DNA from: Mercurialis annua
Taxonomy: Eukaryota > Streptophyta > Magnoliopsida > Malpighiales > Euphorbiaceae
Direction: 5' to 3'
Assembly: GCF_937616625.2 (NCBI RefSeq)
Contig: NC_065574.1
Span: 24,368,501 to 24,432,500, forward strand
Length of the DNA stretch: 64,000 nucleotides
Part shown: positions 11,534 through 20,537 of the stretch, piece by piece
Layout of the letters: each line of letters starts with the position of its first letter
Numbering within the stretch: the stretch's first letter is position 1
The notes under the pieces: generated by a model
What the model was told of the DNA's origin: nothing
The model's input: only the letters and a program-made list of their open reading frames with translations
Database searches by the model: none
Position numbers and translations under genes: made by a program

Positions 11534-11737
11534 TGTAACACCCCGTATTTTTTCGGCTTGTTACGATGAGTTTTTCAATGTGTTTTGGGTTAATGTTTGG
11601 TGGTTTAGTTCCTTGGAACTTTGGTTTAGGTTGCACAATAGTTATTTCGATGTTTGGGCTTGTTTTGAGTGTGGTTCGGGCCGTGTGGATCGACCTTGGG
11701 CTTAAGGCCCAGAAAATCAATAATTTTGGAGGCAGGG

Positions 11738-11815
11738 GGTGTATCACGGGCGTGACAGGAGCATCACGGTCGTGATACACCATCACGGGCGCGATTCAGT
11801 CATCTCGGGCGCGAC
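11738..11815 (+). repeat. Inverted-repeat cluster, LARD 3' LTR copy
   Basis: Same arrangement as 4517-4594: an 11-bp inverted repeat GGTGTATCACG with CGTGATACACC plus CG-NN-CG palindromes, unchanged between the LTRs. Confidence 0.8.
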
Positions 11816-11842
11816 GCGGCACTGTAGGGTTTGCTGTTTTGT

Positions 11843-11851
11843 TATAAATAG
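11843..11851 (+). promoter_or_regulatory. TATA box, LARD 3' LTR
   Basis: TATAAATAG, identical to the 5' LTR copy. In this position it could drive transcription outward into flanking DNA. Confidence 0.65.
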
Positions 11852-13647
11852 CTCCTTAACTCGATTCTTTCAGCCCTTTTTTATCCTATCAGACCTAATG
11901 CGACCCTACACTCAGATAAACCCTATTTTTATCATTCCTTTATGATCCTTGATGGTTTTTAACAATTGATTGGTGATTGTTTATCCGTTTTGCGATTTCT
12001 ACGCGTTTTGCTTGTGGTGTTCTTCGTTGGTGTGATTGTGACTCTTGTTGCTTCTGGTCCAGACCCTTACCTAGGGTTTAATACTTATATAATCTTGTTA
12101 TTCTCCATTCTAAGGTAATTATTTCCATCTCTTATGTATTGGTGAATCGTTGTCTTGTGTTTTGCGTAGAATTGCATGTTTTAGGGTGTTTTGGAGTTTG
12201 GAACTTTATGATTAATGGTCTGAGATTTATGATTTGAATATTATGTTTTAAATGGAGTTTAATATGATTATAATATGATGTATCATGATTGGAATTGGAT
12301 TTACATGATTTAAACAACGAATTGGCTAATTCTAGGTTTGTATGAAATTGATTCGTTTAGTGATTTGTTAAAGTGTTGAATCTGAGTTATTTGGGATATT
12401 ATGTGGTTATACTACAATAGCTAATGATCTTATGAGTTAGGATCTTGAAGTGAGATTTGGGTTTGATCTATGTTGTAAAAATCTCTACGATTTGCGAAAT
12501 TGACATTTTTACGAAAGTTAAACGCTACGATTGCAAATTGGTTTTCAAATGCTATACCTACTGATCTAATATTTTCTATATGATGTTTTGATGTTTTTAA
12601 ATCAGTAGTAACATACTTTGGTTCATCGATTGTTGGTTTTGAATCGTTTGGCTAGTTTAGGCAATTTTCGGCAAATTGCCAAATTTGATTATTTGAGTGC
12701 TTTGCCTTAATATTGATTTTAATCAAAGATTGTGGCTTTGTTAAATGCCTACTTAGGGTGGTTTGATCTTGTTTTAAAGAACGGGAAACTTTGTTTATAA
12801 AATGGTTTGAACTTATTTCAAGGATGTTATTATTATCTTAGGTTGTGGATTAACTTGTTTAAACAATATGAGGCATATAAGGTGTTATACGTTATGTAAG
12901 GTTTTGATTGAGTGATTTTATTCTCAAGTTGATACTTGTTAATTGTTGAATCATTTTAATTCTATTTAAGGTGACATATTTGATTATACTTTGGGTGTAC
13001 TTGTCAAGTGTTGGCAAGGTAATTGATTTGTTACTTTGGTGTTCGTGGTAGGATTAAGTTAGGTATGAGTTCTTATTTAAAAATACTTTGGTTTCATTTA
13101 AGGATTTATTTAAGACTTTGGTTTTAAACTTTGGTTTATGGATGGGTCGGGTTAGACGTGGTCTTCCGACATGTGTTGTTGAGCTATACTGCAGTTGAGG
13201 CTAACACACTACTTTGGGAAATCTCTTTATTTTAAATAAAGTATTTAAGCTATGAAAGGACTTTGGTTTTGTTTTAAAGATAAGAACTCACCTAAGCTTA
13301 ATTTGCCTAACTTGTTATATGGTATACTTTGGTTATGATAATACGTTGGTTATGTTTGATTACTTTGGTTGTGTTTGGTTGTGTTGAGATACTAGTCCTA
13401 TGTGGTGTCTAGTAATCTTAGAGTTAGGGGTTGAATGGATTTTAACTTATACCTTGTTTTAGACCCGTCGTCTGTTCGTGCTTCGGAGTCCGCTCAGGGT
13501 TAGCTGTTTGCCAAGATATTCACGTGGATACGCAAGCAGTGAGTTTATAGTGTTATTTACCGCTTTATTAAGTACCGCAAATTATTTTAGTATATCAAAT
13601 GTTTGTGAACTGTTTTAAGGATTATGGATCTGGATTGAAACGAGCTA

Positions 13648-13667
13648 CTCGATAGGCTTGTATCGAG
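13648..13667 (+). other. Conserved GG-loop hairpin, LARD 3' LTR
   Basis: Identical to 6427-6446: CTCGATA and TATCGAG arms around GGCTTG, then ACTGTGTGCACCGG. Confidence 0.7.
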
Positions 13668-14351
13668 ACTGTGTGCACCGGTAAGTACTTTGGGATCGGC
13701 AGACTAATGTCTAGCCTACTTTGGGATCGACGAGGATTTGTTCCCGTCTACTTTGGGATTTGGTGATGATACGTCACACCTACTTTGGGATTTCATTTCA
13801 ATACTGTCTTCCATAATCAAATATATATATTAGTATAAAAGAATTTGTTTTAAGGTTTTAATCTTAATAAATGTAAATAACATTATGAACTCATCTCAGT
13901 ATATCTGACCCCGTTGCTTTCCAAACTTTTCCAGGTTTATGATTTTGAGAGCGTTGGTCATCTCCGATCTTTTGGTTCCTCGGAGGTCTTTTTATATTAT
14001 TAGACTAGTCAACTGTTTCACTTCTTAGACCGCAGTAGAGCTAGTTGTCTTTATTATTATACTTTGGTTTGTCGTTGTGGTACGACTGTTATGTTATTTG
14101 TACGTTGACATGTTACATTGGATTATTGATTTATGAGGCATGTTTCTAGTTTCGGAATATTATCAATTGGTTGTAATAGAATTGTTATATAAGTTGTTAG
14201 ACTTAGGTTGGAGTCTCGGTTGCCCCCGAGCATTGGTTTTCTTGCAGGTTTATTTTGATTATATGGTTTTCCGCGAGGCTTGCTACGGGTTTTGGTACGA
14301 CCATACCCATACCCTAGTGCCGGTCGCGATCCATGAAATTGGGTCGTGACA

Positions 14352-14356
14352 AAAAC
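14352..14356. other. Target-site duplication AAAAC, right copy
   Basis: Matches 4308-4312 on the other side of the LARD-like element and lies inside solo LTR I. Confidence 0.93.
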
Positions 14357-14636
14357 GATCGATACCGTCGTTTCGCCGCCGTTTCGTCGTTCGACGTCCG
14401 ATTCGAGCGATTCAAGCGGCAATCTCTTCAGAATCTTGTCCTCTATCGATCCTAAGCTTCGTTTCGAGGTAAAGTTCTTGAAATTTGGAGCTAAAATCGA
14501 TAATAGATGGCTGTTTTAAGTTTTATAGCGTATTGGTTTGAATTCGACGTTTTTGAAGTTATTATGCCGTTTTTGAAGAAACCGAGATATGGGTATTGAG
14601 TATGGGTGTGTGAAGCACGTCGGAATGGTGGTAAAA

Positions 14637-14935
14637 CCCCGGAAATCGCATTTCCGGGGTTGTGCACGTGGTGCACGACCGTGCACCACGGGAGCACGAC
14701 CGTGCACTAGAAGTGCACGAACGTGCACCTAGCAAGGTGCACGACCGTGCACCTAGCAAGGTGCACGACCGTGCACTCTTCATGGTGCACGAACGTGCAC
14801 CTGAAGTGCACGAACGTGCACTCTTCATGGTGCACGAACGTGCACTCTTCATGGTGCACGAACGTGCACTAGAGGTGCACGAACGTGCACTTGGTTGCAC
14901 GATCGTGCACCCACCGAAGGGCACGCCCGTGCACC
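14637..14935 (+). repeat. GTGCAC palindrome cluster in solo LTR I
   Basis: Opens with a 10-bp perfect inverted repeat, CCCCGGAAAT (14637-14646) and ATTTCCGGGG (14650-14659). About twelve copies of a 16-bp near-palindrome follow: GTGCACG(A/A or A/C)CGTGCAC at 14671, 14713, 14737, 14761, 14785, 14806, 14830, 14854 and 14875, with shorter or altered copies at 14694, 14896 and 14921. Linkers are about 5-8 bp and some units form a 24-bp period. The core is CG-NN-CG, as in the other LTR families. Long frames on both strands here are repeat artefacts. Confidence 0.9.
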
Positions 14936-15507
14936 CCGACTCGCCCCTATGTGTATACAAACTGTATTTGACCTAGGTATTTGACGTTTAGAATAATTTG
15001 ACGCTAAAAGACGGATTTCGGACTTTGAGTGTCCTTAATCTCGAGATGAGCTCGGTGTTTTAGGTAATTAATAATAATAGAAACGTCAAGGACGTTAAGC
15101 GATTCTCAATTATGAGAAATAGTATTCGCTAAGTCGTTTATACGATTAAAGTTATTGAATACGTAATTAAGTATAGAATGAAACTAAAGCTTAAAACTTA
15201 GAAGTATTATATGAATAAAAGTACTAGTTTCATGTCTAACTATTAAAAGATTTATCAAACGTGTCAGCGAGTAGTGGGGTCAGTAGAAGCGGACTAGCGA
15301 GAGCGTACTATCAGATCGATCATATCATTACTTAGATAGCGGTCACTGTAAGTTGTATTTTACTTTCATGTATTATATATTAAAGTTATTTTATATAGAT
15401 ATATATATTCTTTACACGCATCGCATTACATATAACTGATTGAAATGTTATATGTTTTATTAATTTCTATATACGAGAACTAGTATGCGATCCGGAGAAA
15501 CTAGCTA

Positions 15508-15526
15508 CCTATTGGGTGTCAATAGG
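15508..15526 (+). other. Conserved GG-loop hairpin, solo LTR I
   Basis: CCTATT pairs with AATAGG around the loop GGGTGTC, followed by CTGTGTGATCACCAGTATT. Same place and fold as 6427-6446, with different stem bases. Confidence 0.7.
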
Positions 15527-15624
15527 CTGTGTGATCACCAGTATTGAGTCAGTCTAGTGTGTTTGTATTTGAGAAATGATTGAATACGTATGATATGATA
15601 TAAATTCGATACAAGAGTGAACTC

Positions 15625-15689
15625 GGCTACGGTGTAGCCTGGAAGTCCCCGTATCTAGTGGGCTGGGCCCACCAGTGAGTTGGACTCAC
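15625..15689 (+). other. Three successive perfect hairpins, solo LTR I
   Basis: GGCTAC with GTAGCC around GGT (15625-15639), GTGGGC with GCCCAC around TGG (15658-15672), and GTGAGT with ACTCAC around TGG (15675-15689). The last two share loop and size but not stem bases. Confidence 0.7.
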
Positions 15690-15831
15690 AGCTTGAGATT
15701 TACGATTGGGTTGAATGATATATGATTATTTGAGATATGTGTCGCATGCTAGGATATTAGTTTCGTACGGATCAAATACCTGTTTATATGTTTTATATTA
15801 TTGTTTTCTTAAGATGCGATGCTATGTTTCT

Positions 15832-15880
15832 ATATTAATACTGTTAGTAAATGTCAACTCACTCAGTATTTTCCCAAATA
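15832..15880 (+). other. TCAGT...ACTGACCCC hairpin, solo LTR I
   Basis: Within CACTCAGTATTTTCCC then AAATACTGACCCC, the arms TCAGTATTT and AAATACTGA form nine perfect pairs around TCCC. Counterparts: TCAGTT with AACTGA in the chromovirus near 18338-18354, and TCAG with CTGA in the LARD near 6675 and in solo LTR III near 48354. Confidence 0.6.
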
Positions 15881-16950
15881 CTGACCCCTCACCTTTGATG
15901 TCTTTCAGGTGCTTAGTTTGTGGACCTAGCTAGAGGCCAATTTTGAAGTCCAAAAGTCAGCTGTGTACGTATAGTATCTGACTTTTGTGAATGCTGCAGT
16001 AGTGGTCCCGTGTGACAGAGTCGTAGCCTAGACATCAGTACATTTTGATTGTACATATTACTTGCTCTCCTGTTTATATGTTTTTGTAAGCTACGTGTCT
16101 TATATGTTATTCACGGCACCAGATGCCGGTGATATGTTTGGATACACTAACTGCTGTATATAGTACCGCGAGGCCAGTTCGTACAGGGTACGGTAACTAG
16201 AGCCCGCGAGGTTTTTGAACAGTTAGTGTAAATGTTATGTATACTTTCTTCTGTTGCTTTATGTTATTTGTTTATTCGCGAAAAATTAATAGTGGTTTAA
16301 GGCTTGCTACGGGTTCCGGAGCTACCACTCCCGTTCCCTAGCGCCGGTTGCGGCTCAATATTTTGGGTAGTGACATGTTGGTTGAGTCTTAGAAACATGC
16401 TTAGGATAGTTTAAAAATGGTGTTTGAAGGTTGATTAACTAGTTTTAATTGTTGTTTATGTGGGTTCAGTTTTAAATTGATTTTTTCGTGAAATTAAATT
16501 ATTTGTTTTATTTTCTGGGCTGATCTATGTGATGAGGTTAAAATATGCTTTAAATTGAAATTTTTATGGATTAAAAATGTTAATTAGTTCGGGTATTAAT
16601 TTAGTGATACAAGTTTCGATTTTTAATGTTTTTAAAAGCTTAAAAATCGCTTAAATATGGGTAAATCAATTGATTTTTAATTTCTGGAAATAATTTTATT
16701 TATGGATGAGTTATATTTGTGGATGATTATTAATAAGTGTTTATTTAAGAATTTTTAATGGTTTATTAACCGGGTTAAATTTTTGATAATGTTTATTCGG
16801 TAAAAATTGTTTAAAAAGGGTATTTTCATCATTTTAAAATTCTGGGCAGAAACTATTCATGAAAAAATGTGAAATATGTTTGATAATTATTTGTGGAGTT
16901 TAAATGATTTTTTTGTGAAGCGTTTTGACAGATTAATAATCGGTTTTGAT

Positions 16951-16959
16951 TATAAATAG
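16951..16959 (+). promoter_or_regulatory. Possible TATA box, chromovirus 5' LTR
   Basis: TATAAATAG within an AT-rich stretch. The 3' LTR has a degraded version at the matching place, so this promoter assignment is tentative. Confidence 0.4.
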
Positions 16960-17665
16960 TTATTTCTGTTTTAATTGTTAAAATAATGGAAAATAATTAT
17001 TTTAAAATTTTGGGCTGCTGTTTTTACAAGATGAAAATTAAAAATGTATTTGAAATTAATTTTGGTGAATTTCGATGTAAAATGGCTTAAATGGATTTTT
17101 AAGCGTTTTTAGCGTTTTTGAGTTTTCCGGCCAAAACCACCGGAATACGGTGACCGAAATGTGAGTAGAGTGGATAGAGCATGGTGACTCAGTCCTAAGC
17201 TCAGTTGGCAGTAGTTAGTGCCGAAATGATTTTGGCAGAAAATAAGGGGGGCCAAGCCCCAGGTCAAAAATATTTTACGGAAAAATATTTCTGGTTATTT
17301 ATGAATTGTGGTATATTGTTGAGATTTTCTAAAAATGTATTTTTAGAGAATTATGTGAATTGAATGTGTATTAGAATTATACGGAGTTATAATTCTATGT
17401 TTATTTAATAAAATAAATAAACTATGTGGTGTATCGTATGGAAATACGATGATGCGGAAAGAGATAGTCGGAATCAAATTTGATTATGTGATTATGTGGT
17501 TTATTTGGTTGAGTCGGTCTAGAGTTTATCCTAGAATTTAGAGTTAATACATTTATTAATGTTTAATCTCTAAATTAGATCCAGCGAATTTCGTCGCGGA
17601 AACCGGCGAACGAAGGTTTTGATATTCGACGGGTGATATTTTTAAATTTGGAATAAGCGAGTACT

Positions 17666-18380
17666 GTGAGTGTGTTTACAACTTATACTGCTAAATATTA
17701 GTATTAAAAATATTGCGAACTGCTTTACATGATTTGCAAATGCTTTATTTTATTTTGAATTTAAATCGCATGAACTATTAGACATAGTTTTGAAACCGAT
17801 TTAGATTCATTGAAACATGCTTAGTATTGGGCGGCAATAGTGCTGTGTGATCACCGGTATTGCATTTAGAATGGGTTGCATGTGAATGTGCTGTGTGAAT
17901 CCTGGCGACGGCCTGGAAAGTCAGGCGACGGCCTAGACTCTGTGTGAACAGATCTTCAGAGACAACGGAATATATACGACCAAAGGCAGTAAAGAGAAAC
18001 TGCCGAGATCTGAAAGGTTGAACCTTTTAAAAAAAGTGAAATGGCGACGGTATATATGTACTGCCGAAATCTTTTGTATGGTGGAAGAGTCTAAAGACCT
18101 TCACATACGTAAAAGATGAATGATCAGATTTGACGGGCTAGAGTACAAAAAGAAATGAATAAATACGGCCATGAAAAGGTTAACCCGTAATGTTGTGAAA
18201 TAATGTGGAATATTTATGTTTCCTGTTTTGAAAGCATATAGGAACATGAATCATGGTTTAGGGTTTCATATGAATCGGTAATCTGGAATGCATTGCTTTC
18301 ATATTAATGTTTATTAGTACATGTTGTACGCATTCACTCAGTTTTTATAACTGACCCCGTTGAATTTATAATTTTTACAG
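17666..18380 (+). other. Putative LTR leader intron (chromovirus)
   Basis: GTGAGT at 17666 and AATTTTTACAG ending at 18380 delimit 715 nt, matching the boundary positions in the three other LTR families. This is a splice-site pattern only. Confidence 0.35.
17825..17839 (+). other. Conserved GG-loop hairpin, chromovirus 5' LTR
   Basis: TATTG and CAATA arms around GGCGG, followed by GTGCTGTGTGATCACCGGTA. The 3' LTR copy is at 26227-26241. Shorter stem than in the other families but the same place and flank. Confidence 0.65.
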
Positions 18381-18614
18381 GCGAGTAGTTTGAAGTGTGG
18401 ATTTCCAATTTCTTGTTCCGGAAATTCCTAGCTTGAATAAAGTGAGAATGACTTTTCCTTATTGTGTCTAGAGTTGCAGTAGCTAGAATAATGAACGATG
18501 ATACCTTAGTAGTCGTTGGACTTATTTATGCTTTATATTTTATAACGCTTAAACTCTGATAATATGTAATATGTGAATGTTGTGCGAAAGTCCGACCGAG
18601 TGCACGAGTATAAA

Positions 18615-18823
18615 ATGCGACAAACGCATCTGCATAGTGAAATGCAGTTAAATCCATAATGAAATGGTCTGCATAATGAAATGCAGTTAAATCCATAATG
18701 AGATGGTCTGCATAATGAAATGCGGTTAAGTCCATCATGAAATGGCCTGCATAGTGAAATGCAGTTATTACCATAGTAAGGTGGTATGCATAATGAGATG
18801 CATGATAAACCATAATGAAATGG
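18615..18823 (+). repeat. Minisatellite of alternating hairpins, chromovirus 5' LTR
   Basis: An initial hairpin (ATGCG, ACAAA, CGCAT) is followed by five units of about 39 bp. Each unit holds two hairpins with the same loop: CTGCAT-AATGAA-ATGCAG, and CCAT-AATGAA-ATGG. Loop variants AGTGAA and AATGAG occur. One unit replaces the outer C-G pair by A-T on both sides (ATGCAT with ATGCAT). The reverse-strand open frame through it is an artefact. Confidence 0.85.
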
Positions 18824-19050
18824 TTTTGAAAACTAAAATGCAATAATTATAGAGAAAATTATGTGCATGTTTTAAATGGTAATTTTTATTAGAACGTTTT
18901 AAACTGCGATTTTAAAATATTCAAAAACGATTTGAATTCCGCGAAATTTTTTAAGTGATTTTAATGTATTTTTAAGGCTTGCTACGGGTTTTGGAGCAAC
19001 CACTCCCATTCCCTAGCGCCGGTCTCGACGCCGAGAATCGGGTCGTGACA

Positions 19051-19415
19051 AAGGTGGTATCAGAGCAATGGTAGAAAAGTGGGCCATTGTTGAGTTTGAT
19101 ATCAAAGTGATGGTTTATAGTCTTGAACCATTACTAATATGTGAAAGAAATCCTATGATGTTTGTTGATTCCTAGGTATCTTGGCACTAGGTTAATCTAG
19201 CTATGGATTGATAGATTGATATAGAGTCTACTGCAACATATAAGTTTCCGGTCATGTTATTTGTTAAGTCATCATTTGTTTTTAAATATTCTCAGCTTCG
19301 CTCTAGGAGTGAGTCTGTATGTTTGCTTAGATTGTGTGATTGTGGTGATTAGTTGCGATAGTATACGATTAGAACGCTTAGATAGATTCTTAATAGACGA
19401 TGTGCTTTGATCAGA
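19051..19415 (+). other. Chromovirus leader between LTR and gag
   Basis: Contains the primer site and about 350 nt of untranslated leader. I see no upstream coding region; an open frame on the opposite strand overlaps gag and is not credible. Confidence 0.7.
19055..19066 (+). other. Primer binding site, chromovirus
   Basis: TGGTATCAGAGC, complementary to the 3' end of initiator-Met tRNA, 4 bp after the 5' LTR and identical to the site in the LARD-like element. Confidence 0.95.
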
Positions 19416-20537
19416 ATGGCTGATCAGCATGATGAAAACGTTCAAGAGGAGAACGCTCATGACGAGGAGTCCGTTCATAACGATGCGATACCCGCAGCAG
19501 GCGATGGTCAGGGTCGTGGTCATGGACGTGGTCGAGGTCGTGGTAGAGGCCCTGGGCCAAATTTTAATATTCCGGGCTTTGATTTCGAACAATTTTTAGA
19601 TGGCATAGCAGCTATGCAAACGAATCTAGCGGAAGTGCAAAATATGCACAGAGAGCAGTTGGATTACCAACAACAGCGAGTTGGTGCTAACGTTGATCGT
19701 GATCTCGTTATGGCTTACATGAGGCTCAAGCCCATGAAGTTTGATGGATCGAATGATGCGTTAGATTTCTTAGAGGAAGTAGAAATGAACGCTAGACGTC
19801 TTAATGCTAGTGAAAGACAGTCTATACTGATGGTGGAGATGTTAGTAAAAGGATCTGCGAAGGATTGGTTTCAAAGGCATATTCAACCAAGTATGGGAGA
19901 GATTACTTGGAATGATTTTGTCACTCGATTTAAGGATTTCTTTCTGCCGTTTTCAGTAACAGAGAATTATCGAGAGAAGTTGTTGAATTTGAATAAGATA
20001 GGAAAGACTGTGCAGGAGTATGTGACGGAGTTCACAAGGTTGAGTCGTTTCACACCTGATCTGATGTTGGATAGAGATAGGGTGAATTCAAGGTTCATTA
20101 AGGGGCTAGGACCCGAATATATTGGATTACTATCTGATGTTAGGAAGGATTTGGTGCAAATCATCGATAGTGCACGCCAGATGGAAAGTACTTTGATCCA
20201 ATTTGGAAAGATCACTTTTTCTGGTGAGCAAGTGAATGTGAGAGAAGGAACTGCAAGTTCTAATACAAATAGGTTCGCTGGACCATATCGTAAAGGATTT
20301 AAGAAATATAGAAAAGATAGGAGGTTCAGTACCTCTGGACCAAGTTCTAGTGGACTAAGTTTAGGAGGAACGATGCCACTATGTCCAACTTGTGGAAAGA
20401 AGCATTTTGGAGCATGCTATATGGCGACTAGAGGATGTTACACGTGTGGACAGCAAGGTCATTTCTCTAGAGAATGCCCTATGTCTGGACCACAAGGTTC
20501 AAGTGCTAGTGTTGTTCAACCAGTTTCAACAACCTAG
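19416..20537 (+). CDS. Gag nucleocapsid polyprotein of chromovirus
   Basis: Structural protein that forms the virus-like particle and packages element RNA. 373 residues from the ATG at 19416; an in-frame TTG lies 9 bp upstream but ATG is the normal start. The N-terminus is acidic, then a Gly-Arg-rich stretch at about residues 36-52. The retrotransposon gag core (KGSAKDWFQ, WNDFVTRFKDFF, EYVTEFTRLSRF) covers about residues 100-250. A basic segment follows, then a CX2CX4HX4C zinc knuckle at residues 341-354 (CYTCGQQGHFSREC). The frame ends at TAG 20535-20537, and protease follows in the +1 frame. Related elements usually have one gag-pol frame, so this shift is probably a mutation. Confidence 0.9.
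   Translation: MADQHDENVQEENAHDEESVHNDAIPAAGDGQGRGHGRGRGRGRGPGPNFNIPGFDFEQFLDGIAAMQTNLAEVQNMHREQLDYQQQRVGANVDRDLVMAYMRLKPMKFDGSNDALDFLEEVEMNARRLNASERQSILMVEMLVKGSAKDWFQRHIQPSMGEITWNDFVTRFKDFFLPFSVTENYREKLLNLNKIGKTVQEYVTEFTRLSRFTPDLMLDRDRVNSRFIKGLGPEYIGLLSDVRKDLVQIIDSARQMESTLIQFGKITFSGEQVNVREGTASSNTNRFAGPYRKGFKKYRKDRRFSTSGPSSSGLSLGGTMPLCPTCGKKHFGACYMATRGCYTCGQQGHFSRECPMSGPQGSSASVVQPVSTT

Larger units (their letters stand above)
4313..14351 (+). mobile_element. Complete non-autonomous LTR retrotransposon (LARD-like)
   Basis: A 10,039-bp element flanked by AAAAC (4308-4312 and 14352-14356). Both LTRs are 2818 bp, start TGTAACACCCCG and end GGGTCGTGACA. A primer site for initiator-Met tRNA and a polypurine tract are in place. 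The 4403-bp interior has no gag or pol and no open frame above about 85 codons, which fits a large retrotransposon derivative (LARD). I counted ten differences between the LTRs (about 0.35 percent), all transitions and no indels, so the insertion is recent. Proteins must be supplied in trans. Shared LTR ends and the CGAGGACGA motif before the polypurine tract point to a chromovirus partner. Confidence 0.95.
11534..14351 (+). repeat. LARD-like element, 3' LTR
   Basis: 2818 bp, nearly identical to 4313-7130. Carries the same palindrome cluster (11738-11815), TATA box (11843-11851), hairpin (13648-13667), TACTTTGGGAT modules (13686-13791) and terminal block (14277-14351). Followed by the AAAAC duplication. 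Confidence 0.97.
15348..15908 (+). other. Putative LTR leader intron (solo LTR I)
   Basis: GTAAGT at 15348 and TCTTTCAG ending at 15908 delimit 561 nt, placed like the GTRAGT...CAG pair in the other families. The interval holds the hairpins at 15508-15526, 15625-15639, 15658-15672 and 15675-15689. Confidence 0.35.
3805..16375 (+). mobile_element. Solo LTR I (Ty3/gypsy), itself split by a nested element
   Basis: Starts TGGAATACCC and ends GGGTAGTGACA, flanked by TGTTG duplications (3800-3804, 16376-16380). Without the nested element at 4313-14351 and one copy of its AAAAC duplication it is about 2.53 kb with no primer site, coding region or second LTR, so it is a solo LTR left by LTR-LTR recombination. 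Its last 75 bp (16301-16375) resemble the ends of the other three LTR families. A TATA-like TATATAAGA lies at 4251-4259. It contains the GTGCAC palindrome cluster (14637-14935) and several perfect hairpins (15508-15689). The family resembles a chromovirus but cannot be named. Confidence 0.9.
16381..19050 (+). repeat. Chromovirus 5' LTR, second part
   Basis: Resumes after the TGTTG duplication and ends GGGTCGTGACA; with 3191-3804 the LTR is 3284 bp against 3280 bp for the 3' copy. Contains TATAAATAG at 16951-16959 (changed in the 3' LTR), donor-like GTGAGT at 17666, a GG-loop hairpin 17825-17839, duplicated GGCGACGGCCT at 17904 and 17924, acceptor-like CAG at 18380, a hairpin minisatellite 18615-18823 and the terminal block 18976-19050. 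No genes. Confidence 0.95.

Noticed and set aside
14671..14935. Regular short palindromic repeats resembling a CRISPR array
   Set aside because: Linkers are 5-8 bp and mostly repeated, not unique spacers; plant LTR context; no cas genes.
14562..14976. Overlapping 132- and 104-codon frames on opposite strands
   Set aside because: Both simply read through the GTGCAC palindrome cluster; a palindromic repeat opens frames on both strands.
3805..16375. Solo LTR I plus LARD as one large element
   Set aside because: The two have separate, correct 5-bp target duplications and different terminal sequences, so they are two insertions.
18526..18843. 105-codon reverse frame (also 26927-27244)
   Set aside because: Lies in the hairpin minisatellite of the chromovirus LTR; residues repeat with the DNA unit.
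19272..19592. 106-codon reverse frame
   Set aside because: Antisense to the chromovirus leader and gag start.
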